Of a DNA stretch of 64,000 nt, positions 25,535 through 37,998 are shown piece by piece; position 1 is the first letter of the stretch; every line of letters starts with the position of its first letter. The stretch is from Antedon bifida. Its lineage: Eukaryota; Echinodermata; Crinoidea; Comatulida; Antedonidae. A program made the translations under genes and the position numbers. The stretch spans positions 21,203,409 through 21,267,408 of the forward strand of contig OY727093.1 in the NCBI GenBank assembly GCA_963402885.1, read 5' to 3'. Under the pieces are notes generated by a model. It made no database searches, was not told the origin of the DNA, and saw only the letters and a list, made by a program, of their open reading frames with translations.

Positions 25535-26196
25535 TTATTATTATTACTGCCTTTCCGCTGAAAAGTCTGCCGACATTTCCGCTTGGGCTGCTCCGTAAAT
25601 CTCTTTTACTAGTTTCTTCCAGTCTGATCTTTCATTGGCTAGTTCTTTAAGTTGTTTCATGTCTTTCTTGGTTTTCAATTGTCCGGGATACTTAATGTCT
25701 GTATTATGCTTAAAAAGGGTGAGTAGGTCGTTGCTGAGAGTTATTGGTAGGGTGGTTCTCGGTCTTCCCCGAAATTTTATATTGGTAGTGTTGCTGAAAT
25801 AATAGCTTATTGCTGTGTTGGCTGGTGTACATGGGTCTTGTCTAAGTATGTGACCCAATAGTCTCCATCTTGCGTCGACTATTTCTAATGAAATCGGTTT
25901 TGTTCCTGTCCTTCTGTATAAATTTATGTTCGATATCCTGTCTGGGAACCTGATACCTATGATTTTGCGAAATTGCTGTCTGTGAAATGTGTCGAGTTTA
26001 TGTGCTTCTTCTTTTGTGAGTCCCCATGTTTCAGAGTTGTAGAGTAATATACTTTTAACTAGTGAGTTGTACAGCTTGATACGTATTTTTAATTTAATTT
26101 TATCTTTTCGAAGCCACATCGAGTTTAGTTTGGTCATTGCTACACGCGCTAGTTGTTTTCTTCTAATTATGTCTTGTCTGTCCCCAAGGAGCGATC
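23176..26196 (+). repeat. Segmental duplication, copy A (satellite plus LINE fragment)
   Basis: About 3.0 kb of satellite and inserted LINE matching 27687-30398 at a 4511-bp (later 4510-bp) offset with very few differences. Shared private variants include TTTCTTAAGTG, CCAACTGCG, AACGACTCAAAATG and TTTTTACGTTTACAAG. Copy B lacks 308 bp (25419-25726 of copy A). Confidence 0.9.
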
Positions 26197-26250
26197 CTAC
26201 TTTTTTCGTGTTTCTCCATTGTTCTTGTATGTCCTCTTTTTCTCGTCTTA
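25535..26250 (-). pseudogene. 5'-truncated LINE fragment: C-terminal part of reverse-transcriptase polyprotein
   Basis: The minus-strand frame is open from the satellite edge (about 26249) to a TAA at 25544, over 230 residues. It shows the region after the polymerase core of non-LTR retrotransposons: NTKKVGSLLGDRQDIIRRKQLA, LLYNSETWGLTKEE, HRQQFRKIIGIRFPDR, DARWRLLGHILRQDP, RGRPRTTLPI, NERSDWKKLVKEIYGAA. No catalytic YADD motif is included. The 3' end is the stop followed by (TAA)n running straight into satellite, as in elements whose tail is a short microsatellite. There is no clear target duplication; about 14 bp of monomer sequence is missing at the site. The clade is uncertain (RTE- or Nimb-like both possible). 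Confidence 0.88.
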
Positions 26251-29200
26251 CGATTTGAAGCTATTCTGTACACTTTGATGTTTTGTGTGAAAAAGTTTTG
26301 TCGAAATGCTCAAAATGGTCTAAAACGTTTTTAAATACCATATTAAGCTATTTTGTGCACTTTGATGTTTTTGTGTGAAAAGTTTTATCGAAATGCTCTA
26401 AATGGTCTAAAACGGTTTCAAATGTGATTTTAAGCACTTTGATGTTTTTATGTAACCAAGTTTCATCGAAAATAACAAAATGGTCTAAAACGTCTCAAAA
26501 TGCGATTTCAATCTATTCTAACCACTTTGGTGATTTTATGTTAACAAGTTTTTTAGAAATGCACAAAATGTCTAAAACGTATCCAAATGCGATTTGAAGC
26601 TATTCTGTACACTTTGATGTTTTGTGTGAAAAAGTTTTGTCGAAATGCTCAAAATGGTCTAAAACGTTTTCAAATACCATATTAAGCTATTTTGTGCACT
26701 TTGATGTTTTTGTGTGAAAAGTTTTATCGAAATGCTCAAAATGGTCTAAAACGGTTTCTAATGTGATTTTAAGCACTTTGATGTTTTTGTGTAACCAAGT
26801 TTCATCGAAATGCACAAAATGATCTAAAACGTCTCCAAATGCGATTTGAAGCTATTCTAAGCACTTTTGTGTTTTTATGTTAACAAGTTTTATCGAAAAT
26901 CACAAAATGGTCTAAAACGTCTCCAAATGCGATTTGAAGCTATTCTAAGCACTTTTGTGTTTTTATGTTAACAAGTTTTATCGAAAATCATAAAATGGTC
27001 TAAAACGTCTCCAAATGCGATTTGAAGCTATTCTGTACACTTTGATGTTTTGTGTGAAAAAGTTTTGTCGAAATGCTCAAAATGGTCTAAAACGGGTTTT
27101 AATGTTATTTTAAGAACTTTGATGTTTTTGTGTAACCAAGTGTCATCGAAATGCACAAAATGGTCTAAAACGTCTCCAAATGCGAATTGAAGCTATTCTA
27201 AGCACTTTCGTGTTTCTATGGTAACAAGTTTTTTCGAAATGCACAAAATGGTCTAAAACGTCTCCAAATGCGATTTGAAGCTATTCTTAGCACTTTGATG
27301 TTTTGTGTGAAAAAGTTTTGTCGAAAAGATCAAAATGGTCTAAAACGTTTTCAAATACCATATTAAGATATTTTGTGCTCTTTGATGTTTTTGTGTAACC
27401 AAGTTTCATCGAAATCCACAAAATGGTCTAAAACGTCTCCAAATGCGATTTGAAACTATTCTAAGCACTTTGGTGTTTTTATGTTAACAAGTTTTTTCGA
27501 AATGCACAAAATGGTCTAAAACGTCTCCAAATGCGATTTGAAGCTATTCTGTACACTTTGATGTTTTGTGTGAAACAGTTTTGTCGAAATGCTCAAAATG
27601 GTCTAAAACGTTTTCAAATACCATATTAAGCTATTTTGTGCACTTTGATGTTTTTGTGTGAAAAGTTTTATCGAAATGCTCAAAATGGTCTAAAACGGTT
27701 TCTTAAGTGATTTTAAGCACTTTGATGTTTTTGTGTAACCAAGTTTCGTCGAAATGCACAAAATGGTCTAAAACGTCTCCAACTGCGATTTGAAGCTATT
27801 CTGTACACTTTGATGTTTTGTGTGAAAAAGTTTTGTCGAAATGCTCAAAATGGTCTAAAACGTTTTCAAATACCATATTAAGCTATTTTATGCACTTTGA
27901 TGTTTTTGTGTGAAAAGTTTTATCGAAATTCTTAAAATGGTCTAAAACGGTTTCTAATGTGATTTTAAGCACTTTGATGTTTCTATGTTAACAAGTTTTT
28001 TCGAAAATCACAAAATGGTCTAAAACGTCTCAAAATGCGATTTGAAGCTATTCTAACCACTTTGGTGATTTTATGTTAACAAGTTTTTTCGAAATGCACA
28101 AAATGTCTAAAACGTCTCCAAATGCGATTTGAAGCTATTCTGTACACTTTGATGTTTTGTGTGAAAAAGTTTTGTCGAAATGCACAAAATTGTCTAAAAC
28201 GTTTTCAAATACCATATTAAGCTATTTTGTGCCCTTTGATGTTTTTGTGTGAAAAGTTTTATCGGAATGCTTAAAATGGTCTAAAACGGTTTCTAATGTG
28301 ATTTTAAGCACTTTGATGTTTTTATGTTAACAAGTTTTTTCGAAAATCACAAAATGGTCTAAAACGTCTCCAAATGCGATTTGAAGCTATTCTGTACACT
28401 TTGATGTTTTGTGTGAAAAAGTTTTGTCGAAATGCTCAAAATGGTCTAAAACGTTTTCAAATACCATATTAGGCTATTTTGTGCACTTTGATGTTTTTGT
28501 GTGAAAAGTTTTATCGAAATGCTTAAAATGGTCTAAAACGGTTTCTAATGTGATTTTAAGCACTTTGATGTTTTTATGTTAGCAAGTTTTTTCGAAAATC
28601 ACAAAATGTCTAAAACGTCTCCAAATGCGATTTGAAGCTATTCTGTACACTTTGATGTTTTGTGTGAAAAAGTTTTGTCGAAATGCTCAAAATGGTCTAA
28701 AACGTTTTCAAATACCACATTAATCAATTTTGTGCACTTTGATGTTTTTGTGTGAAAAGTTTTATCGAAATGCTTAAAATGGTCTAAAACGGTTTCTAAT
28801 GTTATTTTAAGCACTTTGATGTTTCTATGTTAACAAGTTTTTTCGAAAATCACAAAATGGTCTAAAACGACTCAAAATGCGATTTGAAGCTATTCTAACC
28901 ACTTTGGTGATTTTATGTTAACAATTTTTTTCGAAAATCACAAAATGGTCTAAAACGTCTCCAAATGCGATTTGAAGCTATTCTGTACACTTTGATGTTT
29001 TGTGTGAAAAAGTTTTGTCGAAATGCTCAAAATGGTCTAAAACGTTTTCAAATACCATATTAGGCTATTTTGTGCACTTTGATGTTTTTAGTTTTATCGA
29101 AATGCTCAAAATGGTCTAAAGCGGTTTCTAATGTGATTTTACGCACTTTGATGTTTTTGTGTAACCAAGTTTCGTCGAAATGCACAAAATGGTCTAAAAC

Positions 29201-29928
29201 GTCTCCAAATGCGAATTGAAACTATTCTTAGCACTTTGGTGTTTTTATGTTAACAAGTTTTTTCGAGAATCACAAAATGGTCAAAAACGTCTCCAAATGC
29301 GATTTGAAGCTATTCTATACACTTTGATGTTTCATGTGAAAAAGTTTTGTCGAAATGCTCAAAATGGTCTAAAACGTTTTCAAATACCATATTAGTCTAT
29401 TTTGTGCACTTTGATGTTTTTGTGTGAAAAGTTTTATCGAAATGCTCAAAATGGTCTAAAACGGTTTCAAATGTGATTTTAAGCACTTTGATGTTTTTGT
29501 GTAACCAAGTTTCATCGAAATGCACAAAATGGTCTATAACGTCTCCAAATGCGATTTGAAGCTATTCTAAGCACTTTGGTGTTTTTACGTTTACAAGCTT
29601 TTTCGAAAATCACTAAAACGTCTCCAAATGCGATTTGAAGCTATTCTGTACACTTTGATGTTTTGTGTGAAAAAGTGTTGTCGAAATGCTCAAAATGGTC
29701 TAAAACATTTTCAAAAACCATATTAAGCTATTTTGTGCACTTTGATGTTTTTGTGTGAAAAGTTTTATCGAAATGCTTAAAATGGTCTAAAACGGTTTCT
29801 AATGTGATTTTAAGCACTTTGATGTTTTTATGTTAACAAGTTTTTTCGAAAATCACAAAATGGTCTAAAACGTTTCCAAATGCGATTTGAAACTATTCTA
29901 ACCACTTTGGTGATTTTATGTTAACAAG
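26251..29928 (+). repeat. Satellite array, segment 3
   Basis: Same satellite and orientation. Its right part (27687-29928) is the duplicated copy of 23176-25418. A further block around 26821-27550 (markers AATGATCTAAAACG at 26821 and GAAAAGATCAAAATGG near 27328) matches 30537-31266 at a 3716-bp offset. Confidence 0.96.
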
Positions 29929-30398
29929 GTCGTTGCTGAGAGTTATTGGTAGGGTGGTTCTCGGTCTTCCCCGAAATTTTATATTGGTAGTGTTGCTGAA
30001 ATAATAGCTTATTGCTGTGTTGGCTTGTGTACATGGGTCTTGTCTAAGTATGTGACCCAATAGTCTCCATCTTGCGTCGACTATTTCTAATGAAATCGGT
30101 TTTGTTCCTGTCCTTCTGTATAAATTTATGTTCGATATCCTGTCTGGGAACCTGATACCTATGATTTTGCGAAATTGCTGTCTGTGAAATGTGTCGAGTT
30201 TATGTGCTTCTTCTTTTGTGAGTCCCCATGTTTCAGAGTTGTAGAGTAATATACTTTTAACTAGTGAGTTGTACAGCTTGATACGTATTTTTAATTTAAT
30301 TTTATCTTTTCGAAGCCACATCGAGTTTAGTTTGGTCATTGCTACACGCGCTAGTTGTTTTCTTCTAATTATGTCTTGTCTGTCCCCAAGGAGCGATC
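27687..30398 (+). repeat. Segmental duplication, copy B
   Basis: Near-identical copy of 23176-26196 with a 308-bp deletion joining satellite (TTAACAAG, ending 29928) to the interior of the LINE fragment. AG is shared at the two deletion ends. Copy B stops at GAGCGATC (30398), where satellite TCGAAAAT follows. The LINE was therefore present before the duplication. Confidence 0.88.
29929..30398 (-). pseudogene. Second copy of the LINE fragment, truncated at both ends
   Basis: Corresponds to 25727-26196, with only one base difference noticed (CTPAN becomes CTQAN). It lacks the 3' end with its (TAA)n tail and the 5' 54 bp. The minus-strand frame runs from satellite through the LINE piece and back into satellite (30531-29893), giving a 212-codon chimeric open frame with no evidence of function. 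Confidence 0.88.
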
Positions 30399-33300
30399 GA
30401 AAATATTCTGTACACTTTGATGTTTTGTGTGAAAAAGTTTTATCGAAATGCTCAAAATGGTCTAAAACGGTTTCTAATGTGATTTTAAGCACTTTGATGT
30501 TTTTGTGTAACCAAGTTTCATCGAAATGCACAAAATGATCTAAAACGTCTCCAAATGCGATTTGAAGCTATTCTAAGCACTTTTGTGTTTTTATGTTAAA
30601 AAGTTTTATCGAAAATCACAAAATGGTCTAAAACGTCTCCAAATGCGATTTGAAGCTATTCTAAGCACTTTTGTGTTTTTATGTTAACAAGTTTTATCGA
30701 AAATCATAAAATGGTCTAAAACGTCTCCAAATGCGATTTGAAGCTATTCTGTACACTTTGATGTTTTGTGTGAAAAAGTTTTGTCGAAATGCTCAAAATG
30801 GTCTAAAACGGGTTTTAATGTTATTTTAAGAACTTTGATGTTTTTGTGTAACCAAGTGTCATCGAAATGCACAAAATGGTCTAAAACGTCTCCAAATGCG
30901 AATTGAAGCTATTCTAAGCACTTTCGTGTTTCTATGTTAACAAGTTTTTTCGAAATGCACAAAATGGTCTAAAACGTCTCCAAATGCGATTTGAAGCTAT
31001 TCTTAGCACTTTGATGTTTTGTGTGAAAAAGTTTTGTCGAAAAGATCAAAATGGTCTAAAACGTTTTCAAATACCATATTAAGATATTTTGTGCTCTTTG
31101 ATGTTTTTGTGTAACCAAGTTTCATCGAAATCCACAAAATGGTCTAAAACGTCTCCAAATGCGATTTGAAACTATTCTAAGCACTTTGGTGTTTTTATGT
31201 TAACAAGTTTTTTCGAAATGCACAAAATGGTCTAAAACGTCTCCAAATGCGATTTGAAGCTATTCTGTACACTTTGATGTTTTGTGTGAAAAAGTTTTTT
31301 CGAAATGCTCAAAATGGTCTAAAACGTTTTCAAAAACCATATTAAGCTATTTTGTGCACTTTGATGTTTTTGTGTGAAAAGTTTTATCGAAATGCTCAAA
31401 ATGGTCTAAAACGGTTTCTAATGTGATTTTAAGCACTTTGATGTTTTTGTGTAACCAAGTTTCATCGAAATGCACAAAATGATCTAAAACGTCTCCAAAT
31501 GCGATTTGAAGCTATTCTAAGCACTTTTGTGTTCTTATGTTAACAAGTTTTATCGAAAATCACAAAATGGTCTAAAACGTCTCCAAATGCGATTTGAAGC
31601 TATTCTAAGCACTTTTGTGTTTTTATGTTAACAAGTTTTATCGAAAATCATAAAATGGTCTAAAACGTCTCCAAATGCGATTTGAAGCTATTCTGTACAC
31701 TTTGATGTTTTGTGTGAAAAAGTTTTGTCGAAATGCTCAAAATGGTCTAAAACGGGTTTTAATGTTATTTTAAGAACTTTGATGTTTTTGTGTAACCAAG
31801 TGTCATCGAAATGCACAAAATGGTCTAAAACGTCTCCAAATGCGAATTGAAGCTATTCTAAGCACTTTCGTGTTTTTATGTTAACAAGTTTTTTCGAAAT
31901 GCACAAAATGGTCTAAAACGTCTCCAAATGCGATTTGAAGCTATTCTTAGCACTTTGATGTTTTGTGTGAAAAAGTTTTGTCGAAAAGATCAAAATGGTC
32001 TAAAACGTTTTCAAATACCATATTAAGCTATTTTGTGCACTTTGATGTTTTTGTGTAACCAAGTTTCATCGAAATGCACAAAATGGTCTAAAACGTCTCC
32101 AAATGCGATTTGAAACTATTCTAAGCACTTTGGTGTTTTTATGTTAACAAGTTTTTTCGAAATGCACAAAATGGTCTATAACGTCTCCAAATGCGATTTG
32201 AAGCTATTCTGTACAATTTGATGTTTTTTTGTGAAAAAGTTTTGTCCAACGGCTCAAATTGGTCTAAAACGTTTTTCAATACGATATTAAGCTATGTTGT
32301 ACACTTTGATGTTTTTGTGTGAAAAGTTTTATCGAAATGCTCAAAATGGTCTAAAACGGTTTCTAATGGGATTTTAAGCACTTTGATGTTTTTGTGTAAC
32401 CAAGTTTCATCGAAATGCACAAAATGGTCTAAAACGTCTCCAAATGCGATTTGAAGCTATTCAAAGCACTTTGGTGTTTTTATGTTAACAAGTTTTTTCG
32501 AAATGCACAAAATGGTCTAAAACGTCTCCAAATGCGATTTTAAGCTATTCTGTACACTTTGATGTTTTGTGTGGAACAGTTTTGTCGAAATGCTCAAAAT
32601 GGTCTAAAACGTTTTCAAATACCATCTTAAGCTATTTTATGCACTTTGATGTTTTTGTGTGAAAAGTTTTATCGAAATGCTCAAAATGTTCTAAAACTGT
32701 TTCTAAAGTGATTTTAAGCACTTTGATGTTTTTGTGTAACCAAGTTTCATCGAAATGCACAAAATGGTCTAAAACGTCTCCAAATGCGATTTGAAGCTAT
32801 TCTTAGGACTTTGATTTTTTGTGTGAAACAGTTTTGTCGAAATGCTCAAAATGGTCTAAAACGTTTTCAAATACCATCTTAAGCTATTTTATGCACTTTG
32901 ATGTTTTTGTGTGAAAAGTTTCATCGAAATGCTCAAAATGTTCTAAAACTGTTTCTAAAGTGATTTTAAGCACTTTGATGTTTTTGTGTAACCAAGTGTC
33001 ATCGAAATGCACAAAATGGTCTAAAACGTCTCCAAATGCGATTTTAAGCTATTCTAAGGACTTTGGTGTTTTTATGTTAACACGTTTTTTCGAAAATCAC
33101 AAAATGGTCTAAAACGTCTCCAAATGCGATTTGAAGCTATTCTTAGCACTTTGATGTTTTGTGTGAACAAGTTTTGTCGAAAAGCTCAAAATGGTCTAAA
33201 ACGTTTTCAAATACCATATTAAGCTATTTTGTGCACTTTGATGTTTTTGTGTAACCAAGTTTCATCGAAATGCTCAAAATGGTCTCAAACGGTTTTAATG

Positions 33301-35829
33301 TGATTTTAAGCACTTTGATGTTTTTGTGTAACCAAGTGTCATCGAAATGCACAAAATGGTCTAAAACGTCTCCAAATGCGATTTGAAACTATTCTAAGCA
33401 CTTTGGTGTTTTTATGTTAACAAGTTTTTTCGAACTGCACAAAATGGTCTAAAACGTCTCCAAATGCGATTTGAAGCTATTCTGTACAATTTGATGTTTT
33501 GTGTGAAAAAGTTTTGTCCAACGGCTCAAATTGGTCTAAAACGTTTTTCAATACGATATTAAGCTATTTTGTACACTTTGATGTTTTTGTGTGAAAAGTT
33601 TTATCGAAATGCTCAAAATGGTCTAAAACGGTTTCTAATGTGATTTTAAGCACTTTGATGTTTTTGTGTAACCAAATTTCATCGGAATGCACAAAATGGT
33701 CTAAAACGTCTCCAAATGCGATTTGAAGCTATTCTAAGCACTTTGGTGTTTTTATGTTAACAAGTTTTGTCGAAATGCTCAAAATGGTCTAAAACGTTTT
33801 CAAATACCATATTAAGCTATTTTATGCACTTTGATGTTTTTGTGTGAAAAGTTTTATCGAAATGCTCAAAATGTTCTAAAACTGTTTCTAAAGTGATTTT
33901 AAGCACTTTGATGTTTTTGTGTAACCAAGTTTCATCGAAATCCACAAAATGGTCTAAAACGTCTCCAAATGCGATTTGAAGCTATTCTTAGGACTTTGAT
34001 GTTTTGTGTGAAAAAGTTTTGTCGAAAAGCTCAAAATGGTCTAAAACGTTTTCAAATACTATATTAAGCTATTTTGTGCACTTTGATGTTTTTGTGTAAC
34101 CAAGTTTCATCGAAATGCTCAAAATAGTCTCAAGCGTTTTTTAATGTGATTTTAAGCACTTTGATGTTTTTGTGTAACCAAGTGTCATCGAAATGCACAA
34201 AATGGTCTAAAACGTCTCCAAATGCGATTTTAAGCTATTCTAAGGACTTTGGTGTTTTTATGTTAACACTTTTTTTCGAAAATCACAAAATGGTCTAAAA
34301 CGTCTCCAAATGCGATTTGAAGCTATTCTTAGCACTTTGATGTTTTGTGTGAACAAGTTTTGTCGAAAAGCTCAAAATGGTCTAAAACGTTTTCAAATAC
34401 CATATTAAGCTATTTTGTGCACTTTGATGTTTTTGTGTAACCAAGTTTCATCGAAATGCTCAAAATGGTCTCAAACGGTTTTAATGTGATTTTAAGCACT
34501 TTGATGTTTTTGTGTAACCAAGTGTCATCGAAATGCACAAAATGGTATAAAACGTCTCCAAATGCGATTTGAAACTATTCTAAGGACTTTGGTGTTTTTA
34601 TGTTAACAATTTTTTTCGAAAATCACAAAATGGTCTAAAACGTCTCCAAATGCGATTTGAAGCTATTCTGTACACTTGATGATGTTTTGTGTGAAAAAGT
34701 TTTGTCCAAATGCTCAAATTGGTCTAAAACGTTTTTAAATACGATATTAAGATATTTTGTGCACTTTGATGTTTTTGTGTGAAAAGTTTTATCGAAATGC
34801 TCAAAATGGTTTAAAACGGATTCTAATGTGATTTTAAGCACTTTGATGTTTTTGTGTAACCAAGTTTCATCAAAATGCACAAAATGGTCTAAAACGTCTC
34901 CAAATGCGATTTGAAGCTATTCTTAGCACTTTGATGTTTTGTGTGAAAAAGTTTTGTCGAAAAGCACAAAATGGTCTAAAACGTTTTCAAATACTATATT
35001 AAGCTATTTTGTGCACTTTGATGTTTTTGTGTAACCAAGTTTCATCGAAATCCTCAAAATGGTCTCAAGCGGTTTTTAATGTGATTTGAAGCACTTTGAT
35101 GTTTTTGTGTAACCAAGTGTCATCGAAATGCACAAAGTGGTCTAAAACGTCTCCAAATGCGATTTTAAGCTATTCTAAGGACTTTGGTGTTTTTATAGTA
35201 ACACGTTTTTTCGAAAATCACAAAATGGTCTAAAACGTCTCCAAATGCGATTTGAAGCTATTCTGTACACTTTGATGTTTTGTGTTAAAAAGTTTTGTCG
35301 AAAAGCTCAAAATGGTCTAAAGCGTTTTCAAATACCATATTAAGCTATTTTGTGCACTTTGATGTTTTTCTGTAACCAAGTTTCATCGAAATGCTCAAAA
35401 TGGTCTCAAACGGTTTTTAATGTGATTTTAAGTACTTTGATGTTTTTGTGTAACCAAGTGTCATCGAAATGCACAAAATGGTCTAAAACGTCTCCAAATG
35501 CGATTTGAAGCTATTCTGTACACTTTGATGTTTTGTGTTAAAAAGTTTTGTCCAAATGCTCAAATTGGTCTAAAACGTTTTTAAATACGATATTAAGCTA
35601 TTTTGTGCACCTTGATGTTGTTGTGTGAAAAGTTTTATCGAAATGCTCAAAATGGTCTAAAACGGTTTCTAATGTGATTTTAAGCACTTTGATGTTTTTG
35701 TGTAACCATGTTTCATCGAAATGCACAAAATGGTCTAAAACGTCTCCAAATGCGATTTGAAGCTATTCTAAGCACTTTGGTGTTTTTATGTGAACAAGTT
35801 TTTTCGAAAATCACAAAATGGTCTAAAAC
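30399..35829 (+). repeat. Satellite array, segment 4
   Basis: Same satellite, more diverged towards the right, with frequent GTAACCAAGTTTCATCG monomers. A 944-bp step is visible: AATGATCTAAAACG at 30537 and 31481, GAAAAGATCAAAATGG at 31044 and 31988. The array ends at a palindromic strand switch. Confidence 0.95.
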
Positions 35830-35844
35830 GTTTTAGACCATTTT
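35815..35844. repeat. 30-bp perfect palindrome at the satellite strand switch
   Basis: The satellite core AAAATGGTCTAAAAC is followed directly by its complement, centred between 35829 and 35830. Everything to the left is in plus orientation, everything to the right in minus orientation, so this is the exact inversion joint. Confidence 0.95.
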
Positions 35845-37998
35845 GAGCATTTAGATAAAACTTTTCTCACAAAAACATCAAAGTGCACAAAATAGCTTAA
35901 TATCGTATTTAAAAATGTTTTAGACCAATTTGAGCATTTGGACAAAACTTTTTCACACAAAACATCAAAGTGTACAGAATAGCTTCAAATCGCATTTGGA
36001 GACGTTTTAGATTATTTTGTTTATTTCGAAAAAACTTGTTAACATAAAAACACCAAAGTGGTTAGAATAGCTTCAAATCTCATTTGGAGACGTTTTAGAC
36101 CACTTTGTGATTTTCGATAAAACATGGTTACACAAAAACATCAAAGTGCTTAAAATCACATTAGAAACCGTTATAGACCATTTTGAGCATTTCGATAAAA
36201 AATTTTACACAAAAACATCAAAGTTCACAAAATAGCTTGATATGGTATTTGAAAACGTTTTAGACCATTTTGAGCATTTCGACAAAACTTTTTCACACAA
36301 AACATCAAAGTGAACAGAATAGCTTCAAATCGCATTTGGAGATATTTTTGACCATTTTGTGCATTTCGATGAAACTTGGTTACACAAAAACATCAAAGTG
36401 CTTAAAATCACATTAGAAACCGTTATAGACCATTTTGAGCATTTCGATAAAACTTTTCAGACAAAAACATCAAAGTACAAAAAATAGCTTAATATAGTAT
36501 TTGAAAACGTTTTAGACCATTTTGAGCTTTTCGACCAAACTTTTTCACACAAAACATCAAAGTGCTAAGAATAGCTTCAAATCGCATTTGGAGACGTTTT
36601 AGACCATTTTGTGATTTTCAAAAAAACTTGTTAACATAAAAACACCAAAGTTCTTAGATTAGCTTCAATTCGCATTTGGAGACGTTTTAGACCATTTTGT
36701 TCATTTCGAAAAAACTTGTTAACATAAAAAACACCAAAGTGGTTAGAATAGCTTCAAATCGCATTTAGAGACGTTTTAGACCACTTTGTGATTTTCGAAA
36801 AAACTTGTAAACATAAAAACACCAAAGTGCTAAGAATAGCTTCAAATCGCATTTGGAGACGTTTTAGACCATTTTGTGCATTTCGATAAAACTTGGTTAC
36901 ACAAAAACATCAAAGTGCTTAAAATCACATTTTTAAACCGTTTTAGACCATTTTGACCTTTTCGATAAAACTGATCACACAAAAATATCAAAGTGCAACA
37001 AAATAGCATAATATCGTATTTGGAAACGTTTCAGACCATTTTGAGAATTTCGATGAAACTTGGTTACACAAAAACATCGAAGTGCTTAAAATCACATTTG
37101 AAACCGTTTTAGACCATATTGAGCATTTCGAAAAACTTGTTAACATAAAAACAGCAAAGTGCTTATGATAGCTTCAAATCGCATTTGGAGACGTTTTAGA
37201 ACATATTGACCATTTCAATGAAACTTGGTTACACAAAAACATCAAAGTGCCTAAAATCACATTTGAAACCGTTTTAGATCATTTTGAGCATTTCGATAAA
37301 ACTTTTTCACACAAAACGTCAAAGTGTACAGAATAGCTTATTATCCCATTTGGAGACGTTTTAGACCATATTGAGCATTTCGACAAAACTTTTTCATATA
37401 AAAACACCAAAGTGCTAAGAATATCTTCAAATCGCATTTGGAGACGTTTTAGACCATTTTGTGCATTTCGATGAAACTTGGTTACACAAAAACATCAAAG
37501 TGCACAAAATAGCTTACTATGGTATTTGAAAACGTTTTAGACCATTTTGAGCATTTCGACAAAACTTTTTCACACAAAACATCAAAGTGTACTATTCTGT
37601 ACACTTTGATGTTTTGTGTGAAAAATTAAACCATTTTGTGCATTTCGATGAAACTTGGTTACACAAAAACATCAAAGTGCTTAAAATCACATTTGAAACC
37701 GTTTTAGATCATATTGAGCATTTCGAAAAAAACTTGTTAACATAAAAACACCAAAGTGCTTAGAATAGCTTCAAATCGCATTTGGAGACGTTTTAGACCA
37801 TTTTGTGCATTTCGATAAAACATTTTCACATAAAAACAGCAAAGTGCTTAGAATAGCTTCAAATCGCATTTTGAGACGTTTTAGACCATTTTTTTTTAGC
37901 ATTTCGAGGATACTTTGTTACACAAAAACATTAAAGTGCTTAAAATCACATTTGAAACCATTTTATACCATATTGAGCATTTCGAAAAAACTTGTTAA
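35830..37998 (-). repeat. Satellite array, segment 5, inverted and diverged
   Basis: Reverse-complement monomers (CACAAAACATCAAAGTG ... CGTTTTAGACCATTTTG) with more sequence variation than segments 1-3. A local second inversion occurs at 37566-37625. The array ends within a monomer at TTCGAAAAAACTTGTTAA, where a LINE remnant begins. Confidence 0.93.
37566..37625. repeat. 27-bp hairpin within the inverted satellite
   Basis: Two exact 27-nt arms (37566-37592 and 37599-37625, TTTTTCACACAAAACATC... and its complement) around the 6-nt spacer TATTCT. A short stretch of plus-orientation monomer sits inside minus-orientation array. Confidence 0.9.

Noticed and set aside
1-37998. CENP-B box in the satellite
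   Set aside because: No match to the TTCG....A..CGGG pattern was seen in the monomers, so a centromeric role rests on organisation only.
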